Below, one piece after another: positions 1 through 6,345 of a DNA stretch of 13,894 nucleotides (positions within the stretch are counted from its first letter, which is position 1; each line of letters opens with the position of its first letter). This DNA comes from Methanobacteriota archaeon (GTDB lineage Archaea; Thermoplasmatota; Thermoplasmata; RBG-16-68-12): contig VBLS01000167.1 of the NCBI GenBank assembly GCA_005878635.1, forward strand, positions 1-13,894, in the 5' to 3' direction. A program made the translations under genes and the position numbers. The notes below the pieces were generated by a model. That model ran no database searches. It saw only the letters and a list, made by a program, of their open reading frames with translations, and was not told the DNA's origin.

Positions 1-525
1 CCGCCCGTTCCATCCGAGACCGCTGTACGATGAATCTCCCCACACGTAGGCGTCGATCACGGCTCCATCCGAATCAAGGAGCAGGATCTCGTCGCCTGCG
101 TCCGCGAGGCGCAGAACACCTCCCTCCATCGCTCGCGCCTCGCCTCGATCGAACGTGAAGTCGGCGGCCGCCAGCGTGTCTTCGCGGTAACTCGTCGCAT
201 TCCGGGTGACCAGCGTGCGGCCCTTCGCGGGCACGGTCGAATCGAACGGGAAGGCGGCGGCGGCCTCGCCGTCCGAAAGGGTCCAGCCGGTGAGATCGAG
301 CGCTTCCTCGCGGTCGTTTTCGATCTCGACGAATTCGTCGTCCCGCACGGCGCTTGCGTAGACGCGGACCAGGAGGACCTGGAGTGCGCTCCCCGAAGAA
401 AAAAGGGCGGCCGCGGGTCCGAAGGAAGGGGGGAGGGGTTCGACCTCGCGCGCCGCCCCGAGGGGAGGAGCGGCCAGCAGGAGCACCGCCAAGAGGGCCA
501 CCGGCCCTGCTCCCGAGGCACGCAC
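1..525 (-). CDS. Secreted lamin-tail-domain protein, C-terminus beyond window edge
   Basis: The frame is open from a GTG at 525-523 to the left edge, giving 175 residues, so the C-terminus is missing. Residues 1-24 form a signal peptide: a short n-region with an Arg, a hydrophobic core rich in Leu/Ala/Val, and a likely cleavage after LGAA. Residues about 55-175 look like a lamin tail (LTD) beta-sandwich, with EFVEIEN, LDLTGWTLSDG, VPAKGRTLVTRNA and DEILLLDSDGAVIDAYVWG, ending at GWNGR. The GTG is the only usable start before an in-frame TAG upstream, and a TATA-like box lies 27 bp before it, so the mRNA is probably leaderless. Archaeal proteins with this signal peptide plus LTD layout often carry a C-terminal phospholipase-D-like domain; that part cannot be seen here. 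The protein probably acts outside the membrane. Family assignment is fairly firm, function is open. Confidence 0.75.
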   Translation of the reverse strand, partial: MRASGAGPVALLAVLLLAAPPLGAAREVEPLPPSFGPAAALFSSGSALQVLLVRVYASAVRDDEFVEIENDREEALDLTGWTLSDGEAAAAFPFDSTVPAKGRTLVTRNATSYREDTLAAADFTFDRGEARAMEGGVLRLADAGDEILLLDSDGAVIDAYVWGDSSYSGLGWNGR

Positions 526-547
526 ATGCGTCGAACGTCGCCGCCGT

Positions 548-555
548 CGATAAGG
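548..555 (-). promoter_or_regulatory. TATA-like box of the lamin-tail gene
   Basis: On the minus strand the AT-richer CCTTATCG lies in GC-rich DNA, centred about 27 bp before the GTG at 525. That is the spacing expected if transcription starts at the start codon. The match to a TATA box is weak, so this rests mainly on spacing. Confidence 0.4.
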
Positions 556-608
556 GTCCGGCCTACAGGCACGCTACCTTCGACTCGTCGCGAGGCTCGA
601 TGGGACCG

Positions 609-1694
609 TCACGCGATGAGGAGCTTCCCTTCCCGGACGATCGGCTTGCCGTCGGCTTCGACGGTCGCCGCGCGCACCGTGCTCTCGAATCCGAACGCGG
701 ACTTGTTGGGCCCGCCGACGAACTGGTTCCCTCCGACCCCGATGGAGACGGCGCCCCGGACGATCGGGTTCTGAAGGAAACCGAGGCTGGCCTTCGGGTT
801 CGTCCCGATCGTGAAGGAGGCGATGCGATCCCGGTCTCCCGTCGACACTTCGTACTGCTTTCGCAGGGCGAGCGCGGAGGCGTCCCCCTCGAATTTCGTC
901 AGGCGGCCGCCGTGGAATTCCCATCGCATGCGTCGGATGGAACGTCCCGCCCAGGCTTGGGGCACGTCGAAGACGACCACGCCCTCCGCGCTCGTTTCCT
1001 GGGGCAGGATCGTCACGCTGCCGGAGGGGATCGAGGATTCGTACACGCCGGCCGCGATATCCTCGTCATCGACGATGCCGTCGTAGATCATCGGTTGGCG
1101 CCCTTGCACGGAGAACGTGAGGTCGGTCCCGCTCGGGGCGGTCACGTGGACGTCGTCCGCGGTCCCGAGGATCCCCGCAAGCCGTTGGCCGGTCGCGGTG
1201 AGGGTCTTCGCGGGGACCGCGGAGGCCTCCTGGACCATCCGTTCCCAGGTCGCGAAGTTGAAGCCGTAGGCCTTCGCCCGAGGTCGGGTCACCTGACCGA
1301 TTGCGAGGCCGAGAGAGCGGACCTTCCGGTCCCGCATCGGGAGATGGGCTTCCGTCTCCGCCTCGTCGTTCGCGGCCATCTTCTCCGGCGGCACGCGCCG
1401 GTACACGATGGGGTCGTACGCGGCCCCGAGCCAGAAGGTCGCCGTGGAGATGTTCGACAGGCCGCGGCAGAACGCGGACGGCTGGCGGAGCTTCTCCGTG
1501 GACAAGTGCTTCATGTAGGCGGAGTAGTACTTGTCCGTGTAGAGGTTCAGGAGCGCGTCGGCTCCCACCTTGAAGCACTCCGTGGCCAGGTCTTCCGCCA
1601 AGGACAGCGTATGCGGATAGAAGAAGATCGTCACGTTGTCGTCCGGTCGGATTCGAAGGCAGTTCTTGACGGCGTTTTCCGCGAGTGTAGGCAT
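609..1694 (-). CDS. M29 aminopeptidase-fold protein with degenerate metal site
   Basis: A 361-residue protein of normal length for the M29 (AmpS/AmpT) aminopeptidase superfamily. The N-terminal half (1-180) resembles the usual domain. The C-terminal half carries the family landmarks in order: DLTFSVQGR (191-199), IPSGSVTILP (222-231), SAEGVVVFD (235-243), FTIGTNP (294-300), VSIGVGG (316-322) and GGPNKS (327-332). In active M29 enzymes metals are held by Glu in the PTEEVF-type segment, a second Glu before the GTNP-like turn, a His before LALG, and an HxD pair. By motif alignment these positions are Gly/Ser225-226, Ser293, Ser317, and Gly335/Glu337. The fold thus seems kept while most ligands are gone, so I would not call it a working aminopeptidase. 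No signal peptide, so cytoplasmic. The ATG is 36-40 bp downstream of a TATA-like box. Confidence 0.8.
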   Translation of the reverse strand: MPTLAENAVKNCLRIRPDDNVTIFFYPHTLSLAEDLATECFKVGADALLNLYTDKYYSAYMKHLSTEKLRQPSAFCRGLSNISTATFWLGAAYDPIVYRRVPPEKMAANDEAETEAHLPMRDRKVRSLGLAIGQVTRPRAKAYGFNFATWERMVQEASAVPAKTLTATGQRLAGILGTADDVHVTAPSGTDLTFSVQGRQPMIYDGIVDDEDIAAGVYESSIPSGSVTILPQETSAEGVVVFDVPQAWAGRSIRRMRWEFHGGRLTKFEGDASALALRKQYEVSTGDRDRIASFTIGTNPKASLGFLQNPIVRGAVSIGVGGNQFVGGPNKSAFGFESTVRAATVEADGKPIVREGKLLIA

Positions 1695-1727
1695 TGAGAG
1701 GTTCCCCCCAGCCCCAAGAGACCGGGA

Positions 1728-1737
1728 CGTATATGAA
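1728..1737 (-). promoter_or_regulatory. TATA-like box of the M29-like gene
   Basis: On the minus strand TTCATATACG stands out in GC-rich DNA. It is centred about 39 bp before the ATG at 1694, predicting a start site near 1706 and a leader of about a dozen bases. The divergent gene at 1861 has no comparable box in the same gap. Confidence 0.5.
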
Positions 1738-1860
1738 ACTCCCGGCGAGGTCGGCGGAGGGAGGATTCCTGAGCGGGGACGTTAGGTCGAGGTCGGAGAG
1801 ACGCGATGGTTCAGAGAGTTCGTACATGAGGTTCATGAACGGGAGGCTCATGGACAACCG

Positions 1861-2559
1861 ATGGTTCCGAAAGGGCCTGCGTCGACTGAGAACCTGCGCC
1901 CCCAGATCGCCTTCGTCTTTTGGGGCACACTCGCCCTCGGATTCGGAAGTGCTCTGCTACTGCCCGGACCGCTCGTCTGGCTCTTCGGCGGAGGGACGAG
2001 CGCCTTCGTCCTGCGGATCCCTGCGGTCGTGATGCACTTCGTCGGATGGATGTTCTTACTCGTTTCTCTCAAAGCTTTCCCGTTGGACTCCGCGCGTTTC
2101 CGTCGGCGGTTGCTCGATCGACTGTTCGCGATCTGGATGTTCTGGTTCGTTGCGGCGTTCCTCGGAATCGGGACCCTGCCCTTGGCGTTCCCTGAGCTGT
2201 ACTGCACGATCTTCTGTATTCCGTTGGGCTGGCGGCTGTTACCGTACTTCCCGTTCGTCCCCTCCGTATTCGCCCCGGTCGTCGTGGGCCATGCGATCTT
2301 TTTCTGGTTGGAATCGAGGATGCTCGGGGCCATTCCCAGGCGGACGGTGACGAGGGCGGCTCAGTTCCTCGGCGGACTCGCGGTCACATCGATCGTGATT
2401 CAGGCGGCGGGCCTGTTCTCCGGATGGGCGTATCTGCTCGCGGGTCTCACGGCGCCCGGATACTTTCTCGCGGCGATTGGCTCCAGTCGAGCATGGCGAG
2501 AGGCCTCGTCCTTCAGCGGGATCTCGCCGGGCGCGGCGCCCCGCTCGGCAGGCCCTTGA
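1861..2559 (+). CDS. Polytopic integral membrane protein, unknown function
   Basis: I do not recognise the family. The 232-residue protein is strongly hydrophobic, with about six likely membrane segments near residues 16-38, 49-72, 87-110, 133-152, 166-184 and 188-207. The loop after the second segment is basic (ARFRRRLLDR, 78-87), suggesting that side faces the cytoplasm. Two Cys (115, 119) sit in a short loop before the fourth segment. A GGGAGG at 1841-1846 is about 14 bp before the ATG, a long spacing; the nearer ATG at 1850 opens a different, non-hydrophobic frame and is rejected. The last 47 bp overlap the end of the convergent triosephosphate isomerase gene, so the hydrophilic C-terminal tail (from about 209) is shared coding DNA. 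GC is lower than in genes to the right. Confidence 0.7.
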   Translation: MVPKGPASTENLRPQIAFVFWGTLALGFGSALLLPGPLVWLFGGGTSAFVLRIPAVVMHFVGWMFLLVSLKAFPLDSARFRRRLLDRLFAIWMFWFVAAFLGIGTLPLAFPELYCTIFCIPLGWRLLPYFPFVPSVFAPVVVGHAIFFWLESRMLGAIPRRTVTRAAQFLGGLAVTSIVIQAAGLFSGWAYLLAGLTAPGYFLAAIGSSRAWREASSFSGISPGAAPRSAGP

Positions 2560-3214
2560 TCAGGTTTCGCAAGGCGCCCTCCGGATCCTTCGCCTTCACC
2601 ACGCCGGTTGCAAGCAACACTCCCGACGTCCCGAGTTCGAGAGCCCGCGCGACGTCCTTCCGGGTGCGCACGCCGGCGCCGCAGAGGACCACGACCTTTG
2701 GATTCACCGCATGAATCCGGTCGACGGCCCGGGAGATGACCTCGGGCTTCGCGGTCGTGACGCTCACTTCGCCCCCGATCAACTCGGGCGGCTCGATCGC
2801 GATGTATTCCGGCGAGAGCTTTGCGAGGGTCTCCGCCTCCGAGATGTCATCGGCGCAGGCGACGACCTCGAGGCCGAGCTCCTGGCAGCGGGGAATGCTC
2901 TTCGCCATCTCCTCCCACGCGACCTTGCGCTCGCTGTGATTGATCAATGTCCCTGCTGCGCCGGCTTCGAGCAGTGCCTCGGGGGGCGACCAACCCGTGG
3001 TCGGGCCCGCTTCGACAGCGTCGACGTGCTGGGCGAACACGGGGATGTGCACGAGCTTTGCGACATGTGCCAAATCGCCCGTCGGCGGGCACAGAACGAT
3101 CGAGGCGCCCGTGTCGTCGGCGACGGACGCGAACCGCGTCGCGAGGTCCCAGCCCTTCTTCCCCAGAGCCTCGGAATACGTTTTGAAATTCAATACGATG
3201 GCGGGGATCCGCAT
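2513..3214 (-). CDS. tpiA: Triosephosphate isomerase (archaeal type)
   Basis: Interconverts dihydroxyacetone phosphate and glyceraldehyde 3-phosphate in the cytoplasm. The 233-residue length matches the short archaeal form (about 220-230) rather than the roughly 250-residue bacterial one. Catalytic residues are all in place: Asn9 and Lys11 in NFKTY, His93 in INHSER (electrophile), and Glu141 in YIAIEPPE (general base). Phosphate-binding loops are CGAGVRT (178-184) and LLATGVVKA (200-208). The open frame runs on to 3343, but the family N-terminus MRIPAIVLNFKTY fixes the start at 3214. A TATA-like box 31 bp before that ATG also supports it and suggests a leaderless mRNA. The 3' end overlaps the convergent membrane protein gene by 47 bp. 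It supplies triose phosphates to the aldolase encoded at 5316. Confidence 0.96.
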   Translation of the reverse strand: MRIPAIVLNFKTYSEALGKKGWDLATRFASVADDTGASIVLCPPTGDLAHVAKLVHIPVFAQHVDAVEAGPTTGWSPPEALLEAGAAGTLINHSERKVAWEEMAKSIPRCQELGLEVVACADDISEAETLAKLSPEYIAIEPPELIGGEVSVTTAKPEVISRAVDRIHAVNPKVVVLCGAGVRTRKDVARALELGTSGVLLATGVVKAKDPEGALRNLIKGLPSGAPRPARSR

Positions 3215-3237
3215 TGCCCGCGGCAAGGCGGGGCCGC

Positions 3238-3247
3238 ACAAATATGC
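3238..3247 (-). promoter_or_regulatory. TATA-like box of tpiA
   Basis: On the minus strand GCATATTTGT starts about 31 bp before the A of the tpiA ATG. Transcription would begin at or within a few bases of the start codon, and no ribosome binding site is visible. It lies in the 38-bp gap after the upstream same-strand gene, so tpiA probably has its own promoter. Confidence 0.6.
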
Positions 3248-3252
3248 TTGGC

Positions 3253-4485
3253 TCAATGACTCCGCCGGGACGATCGGGCGACCAGATAGCCGAGGACACT
3301 TCCTTCGACCGTGGTCGCCACCAAGCCCGTGACGAGAATCCAAAGGGAGTAACGTTCGAGGAACATGGGGATGGCGGTCGCAAACGGCACATCGGCAATA
3401 TCGAATCGCTGGGCCGTCCAGTTAAGGCAAGTCCGAGATCCGGGACCGAACCAGGAATAGCTCGATCCGGAGAGGGCCCAAAATTGTTGCCACTCCGCCC
3501 CGACGACAACGATGATGTCGGCGTTTAGGTTGTACGTCGATGGCTGCCAGGTGAGATACACCTCTGCCGCGGGATGGCCGTCCACGACTCGATCGTGGAC
3601 CGGCTCGAGGATCGCGAATCCCGTGCGGGTCGCAAGCCCATCGATTGCTTCTTGCAGAATCGCCCGCGCCTCCGCGGTCGTGCCTTGAAGCGACCGCCCC
3701 TCAGAGACGATCACGACCGAGGTTCCCGTCAGCGAGTCGACCAGCACCGCATCCGCGGTGCCTCCTCCCGACGCCACATCCGGAGTCGCCTCCCATCCGG
3801 GAGGCACGGAGACGGAGAAGTGAGTACCGTTGTGGGACAAAGTGCCCGGCATGGGCCCCGGTCGAACCGTAAATGAGTCCCACGTCGCGTTGATTTCCGA
3901 CCACCGGTCGATTTCGGAGACGTCGTGCACGAGGCCGGAGAACACCCAGTTCGTCGACCATTCCGGACCCAAGACGACAGCGAGGACCTGGTACGCCCTC
4001 CCGTAGGCCAAGAAATGTGTGATGACTGCGTGGGCGGAAGCGTGTCCATTCAGCATTCGGGCCTGGATTGCTTCGAAGACTGAGAACCCAGAATATGTCG
4101 CGTATGTACCGAGGACCGTCGTAAGCATTCCTTCCGCTTGCGGTAGCGTACCCTCTGAACACCACGGTTCCGATCGGATGGCGATGTTGGAATTGCCCGT
4201 CGGGGGCCCTAAGGAGAATTCAGACGGCGGACTGGTCCTCACGGTCCAGCCGTCGGGAGCCACGACCGTGAAGCGGTGAGTGGCGTCTTCCACGACAGCC
4301 CTGGCCGCAAGGTCGGCTCGATGAGGATCATCGCCTGCCGGGGTAGCGAGCCCGCCCGCGAGGGCGAAGGTACCGATCGTCAGGCATACGCACAGAAAGA
4401 CCGCTCCACCCACCTCGGCACTCTCCCCCAACAAGGATCGCGTCCCACGGCATAGAGGTGCCGTTTCCCCCCCCGGTGCGAGCAT
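3253..4485 (-). CDS. Membrane-anchored surface protein with two PsbP-like domains
   Basis: From the ATG at 4485 the protein has 410 residues; residue numbers here use that start. A hydrophobic signal or anchor lies at about 25-47 and a second membrane segment near the C-terminus (about 378-402), followed by basic RSSRRSH. Between them are two copies of one domain, about 70-208 and 221-360. Each opens with a strand and turn (HRFTVVAPDGW / THFSVSVPPGW), has a central GHASAHAVI / GHPAAEVYL segment, and continues to LAVVLGPEW / IIVVVGAEW, a WVFSGL / WALSGS piece and a closing W..FTV / AQRFDI strand. This resembles PsbP/DUF1795-type folds in lipoproteins and archaeal surface proteins; the family call is tentative. 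Several N-x-T sites (NAT, NGT, NWT) in the extracytoplasmic part could be glycosylated. Other starts are TTG 4524 and GTG 4413 (GGGGGAG just upstream). Confidence 0.6.
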   Translation of the reverse strand: MLAPGGETAPLCRGTRSLLGESAEVGGAVFLCVCLTIGTFALAGGLATPAGDDPHRADLAARAVVEDATHRFTVVAPDGWTVRTSPPSEFSLGPPTGNSNIAIRSEPWCSEGTLPQAEGMLTTVLGTYATYSGFSVFEAIQARMLNGHASAHAVITHFLAYGRAYQVLAVVLGPEWSTNWVFSGLVHDVSEIDRWSEINATWDSFTVRPGPMPGTLSHNGTHFSVSVPPGWEATPDVASGGGTADAVLVDSLTGTSVVIVSEGRSLQGTTAEARAILQEAIDGLATRTGFAILEPVHDRVVDGHPAAEVYLTWQPSTYNLNADIIVVVGAEWQQFWALSGSSYSWFGPGSRTCLNWTAQRFDIADVPFATAIPMFLERYSLWILVTGLVATTVEGSVLGYLVARSSRRSH

Positions 4486-4580
4486 CCGCCTGCATCCGCC
4501 CTTATTTCTCTCCACTACCGTCAAGCTGGGGGGTCACGAGCGCCCCGGCTCCCATTGCCAGGCCGGACCAGCCTTCATGC

Positions 4581-4942
4581 TCAGCGGCAGAATTCCACGT
4601 CGGGGAGGCGCCGGAAGGCCTCATCGCCTGTGAGGAATCGCGCCCCGAGCCGACGAGCGGCCGTGTATCCGACCGCGTCCGCGTAGGACAATTTCGGCCG
4701 ACGCATTTTCAGAGCCATCGCCTCGAACAGCCACTCGTCCTCCGGATCAACCGCGATCCCGCGAAACCGAGCGAACTGACGGCGAGCTTCCTCCTCGCCC
4801 CGGTCCCGCAGCATGGCCAGATAGAGTTCGACGAGATTCCAGAGGCTCGTCCGCAACTCCGCGGAGAGGTATCGACGGTACCGCGGGTTCCCCCGGATGA
4901 GTTCAATCAACGCGTACGTGTCGAGGAAGAATCGAGGCGCAC
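4581..4942 (-). CDS. vapC: VapC-type PIN-domain toxin, reading frame broken near its 5' end
   Basis: PIN-domain ribonuclease toxin, partner of the antitoxin gene just upstream. The body is clearly PIN: FFLDTYALIELIRGN carries the first catalytic Asp (codon 4922-4920) and an early Glu, with later acids in LSYADAVGY and FLTGDEAF. A GTG overlaps the vapB stop codon (TAGTG, 4944-4940), the usual coupled arrangement, but it is in a different frame from the PIN domain. In the PIN frame no ATG, GTG or TTG precedes the catalytic Asp back to an upstream stop; the first is a TTG at 4910, downstream of that Asp. One extra T in GATTCTTCC (near 4932) would join the GTG to the PIN frame as M-R-L-D-F-F-L-D-T-Y. 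So this is a sequencing error, a true frameshift, or an unusual start. The span given is from the inferred GTG to the TGA. Confidence 0.7.
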
Positions 4943-5151
4943 TACCAGCCCCGGCGAAGTTCGTCTTTCAGCTTCTGCGGGTCGACCGCCCAATCCTTCA
5001 CGGAGCCGAAGGCTTCCTCGATGCCGGCCCGGTCGATCTCGACGATGGCTTCGTCACCGGCCTTCAGCTGAAGTTCCTTGACGACCTCGCTCGGGACGAC
5101 GATCCCGAGGGACGAGCCCCACCGGCGGACCCGGGCCCGGATACGGGACAT
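4942..5151 (-). CDS. vapB: VapB/AbrB-type antitoxin
   Basis: A 69-residue antitoxin with an N-terminal AbrB/SpoVT swapped-hairpin DNA-binding domain (about 1-45). It shows the family pattern RRWGSSLGIVVPSEVVKELQL, then KAGDEAIVEI. The C-terminal part (46-69, KDWAVDPQKLKDELRRGW) is the usual toxin-binding tail. Its stop codon overlaps the presumed vapC GTG, so the two are translationally coupled. It would neutralise VapC and repress its own promoter. The promoter carries a 7-8-7 inverted repeat ending 7 bp before the ATG, a fitting operator. No ribosome binding site sits at the normal distance, and TATA placement implies a leaderless mRNA. Confidence 0.88.
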   Translation of the reverse strand: MSRIRARVRRWGSSLGIVVPSEVVKELQLKAGDEAIVEIDRAGIEEAFGSVKDWAVDPQKLKDELRRGW

Positions 5152-5157
5152 GGCGAC

Positions 5158-5179
5158 TATATGTTAGATTATACATATA
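5158..5179 (-). promoter_or_regulatory. vapB promoter with inverted-repeat operator
   Basis: An AT-rich patch in GC-rich DNA. It has perfect 7-bp arms TATATGT and ACATATA separated by 8 bp (TAGATTAT). The right-hand arm overlaps the minus-strand TATA-like sequence TTATATGTATAA, centred about 24-27 bp before the vapB ATG. A dimer of the AbrB-type VapB would compete with TATA-binding protein here. Binding is inferred; the repeat is seen directly. Confidence 0.65.
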
Positions 5180-5234
5180 ACTCCTCCGGACCGGGCGTTC
5201 GGTTCGCCTTACGCGTGTCCCACGGCGGTTGAGG

Positions 5235-5263
5235 ACGATGCCTCCACTCTGCCGAGGCGTCGT
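5235..5263. repeat. Inverted repeat upstream of the aldolase promoter
   Basis: Arms ACGATGCCTC and GAGGCGTCGT pair over 10 bp with one G-T wobble, around a 9-bp spacer. It ends 8 bp before the TATA-like box of the aldolase gene, a place where a regulator could bind. It lies outside the predicted transcript, so a DNA role is more likely than an RNA hairpin. It could also occur by chance. Confidence 0.4.
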
Positions 5264-5270
5264 GCAAAAG

Positions 5271-5280
5271 GTCAATATGG
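5271..5280 (+). promoter_or_regulatory. TATA-like box of the aldolase-phosphatase pair
   Basis: GTCAATATGG follows an AAAAG patch and is the only AT-rich segment in the gap apart from the vapB promoter. It predicts a transcription start near 5302, giving a short leader of about 14 bases that still includes the ribosome binding site. Confidence 0.5.
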
Positions 5281-5297
5281 TCCCGTACCCTTTGTGA

Positions 5298-5310
5298 CCA
5301 CCTGAGGTGG
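5298..5310 (+). promoter_or_regulatory. Palindrome over the aldolase start site and ribosome binding site
   Basis: The 13-bp perfect palindrome CCACCTGAGGTGG spans the predicted transcription start. Its right half holds GAGGTGG, the ribosome binding site 5 bp before the ATG at 5316. It could be an operator, or in a longer transcript a small hairpin masking the site. Confidence 0.5.
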
Positions 5311-5315
5311 AACGG

Positions 5316-6299
5316 ATGCGGATTTCGGTCGGCAAGCTCCGCGGCCTCCAGCAGATTTCGGACGACACCGGTCGCTTCACGATGATCGCGATGGACCAGC
5401 GGGGGAGCCTCCAGAAGATGCTCCATCCGGAGGACCCGAAGGCCGCGACCTACGCGGAGATGGAGGCCGTCAAGCTCGGGGTCACGAGCGCCCTGGCTCC
5501 CCACGCGAGCGGCTACCTCCTCGACCCGGAGTTCGGCGTCGGGCCGGCGATCAACCGGTTCGCCCTCCCGGGGCGGACGGGCCTGCTCGTCTCGATGGAG
5601 ACCTCCGGGTACGAGAAGAAAGGGAACTGGCGGCTCACGAAGCTCCTCGACGGCTGGTCCGTGGAGAAGGTGAAGCGGCTCGGCGCGAGCGCCGCCAAGC
5701 TCCTGATCTTCTTCAACCCGGACGCGCCCCGCGAGGTCGTCGATCATCAGAAGAAGGTCGTGAAGTCCGTCGCGGACCAGTGCCGCAAGCTCGATCTCGC
5801 CTTCGTCTGCGAACCGATGTCCTACGCGGTCGACGAGACCGAGGAGGCGTTCGCGGCCCACAAGGCGGACACGATCGTCCGCACCGCGGAGATCCTCAGT
5901 CCCATGGGGATCGACGTGCTCAAGGCCGAGTTCCCCGGCGACGTGCACGCCACGCCGAACGCGGACGACCTCCGGAAGAATTGCGAGCGGCTCAGCCGGG
6001 CGACGAAGGTCCCCTGGGTCGTCCTCAGCGCGGGCGCCGATTTCGACGTGTTCCGCGGGCTCGTCGAGATCGCCTGCCAGGGCGGGGCCTCCGGCTTCCT
6101 CGCGGGCCGGGCCATCTGGAAGGACGCCTTCCGCGAGAAGACGCTCGAGGCCCAGATGGCCTACGTCCAAGGCCAGGGCGTGAAGAACTTCCAGATCCTC
6201 GCGGACCTCGCCCACCGCCACGCCCGCGCGTGGTGGGACTTCTACGGCGGCAAGGAGAAGGTCCAAGACCACTTCGCCGGATGGTACGTCAAGTACTGA
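5316..6299 (+). CDS. lacD: LacD-type class I sugar-bisphosphate aldolase
   Basis: A 327-residue TIM-barrel class I aldolase of the tagatose-1,6-bisphosphate aldolase (LacD) family, close to the family length. LacD enzymes split or form tagatose- and fructose-1,6-bisphosphate. The Schiff-base lysine is Lys203 in DVLKAEFP, matching the VLKVE motif. Other landmarks are MDQRGSL (26-32), AKLLIFFNP (127-135), CEPMSY (165-170), VVLSAGADF (235-243) and GRAIWKDAF (264-272). The ATG at 5316 is preferred over the in-frame GTG at 5307 because GAGGTGG sits 5 bp upstream of it. A fructose-bisphosphatase gene follows after 46 bp on the same strand, and tpiA lies nearby, so gluconeogenic synthesis of fructose-1,6-bisphosphate is the most economical role (inference). 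A sulfofructose-phosphate aldolase, from the same superfamily, is less likely because no sulfoglycolysis partners are visible. Confidence 0.88.
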   Translation: MRISVGKLRGLQQISDDTGRFTMIAMDQRGSLQKMLHPEDPKAATYAEMEAVKLGVTSALAPHASGYLLDPEFGVGPAINRFALPGRTGLLVSMETSGYEKKGNWRLTKLLDGWSVEKVKRLGASAAKLLIFFNPDAPREVVDHQKKVVKSVADQCRKLDLAFVCEPMSYAVDETEEAFAAHKADTIVRTAEILSPMGIDVLKAEFPGDVHATPNADDLRKNCERLSRATKVPWVVLSAGADFDVFRGLVEIACQGGASGFLAGRAIWKDAFREKTLEAQMAYVQGQGVKNFQILADLAHRHARAWWDFYGGKEKVQDHFAGWYVKY

Positions 6300-6345
6300 G
6301 GAGGGACGCGGGACGGACGTCACGCTCGCGGATCATGCGGCGAAG

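Noticed and set aside
57..572. A 171-residue minus-strand frame at the left edge
   Set aside because: It is one frame off the lamin-tail protein, which has a signal peptide and a conserved domain; this frame is Arg/Ser/Pro-rich noise.
354..1697. A 447-residue plus-strand frame opposite the lamin-tail and M29-like genes
   Set aside because: It is antisense to two genes with recognisable domains, and is Arg/Gly-rich without motifs.
3215..3343. N-terminal extension of tpiA
   Set aside because: Archaeal triosephosphate isomerases begin at the MRIPAIVLNFKTY-type strand; the extension runs through the tpiA promoter and into the preceding gene.
5169..6323. A 384-residue minus-strand frame opposite the aldolase gene
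   Set aside because: Mirror frame of a clear LacD-type gene with low-complexity composition and no family pattern.
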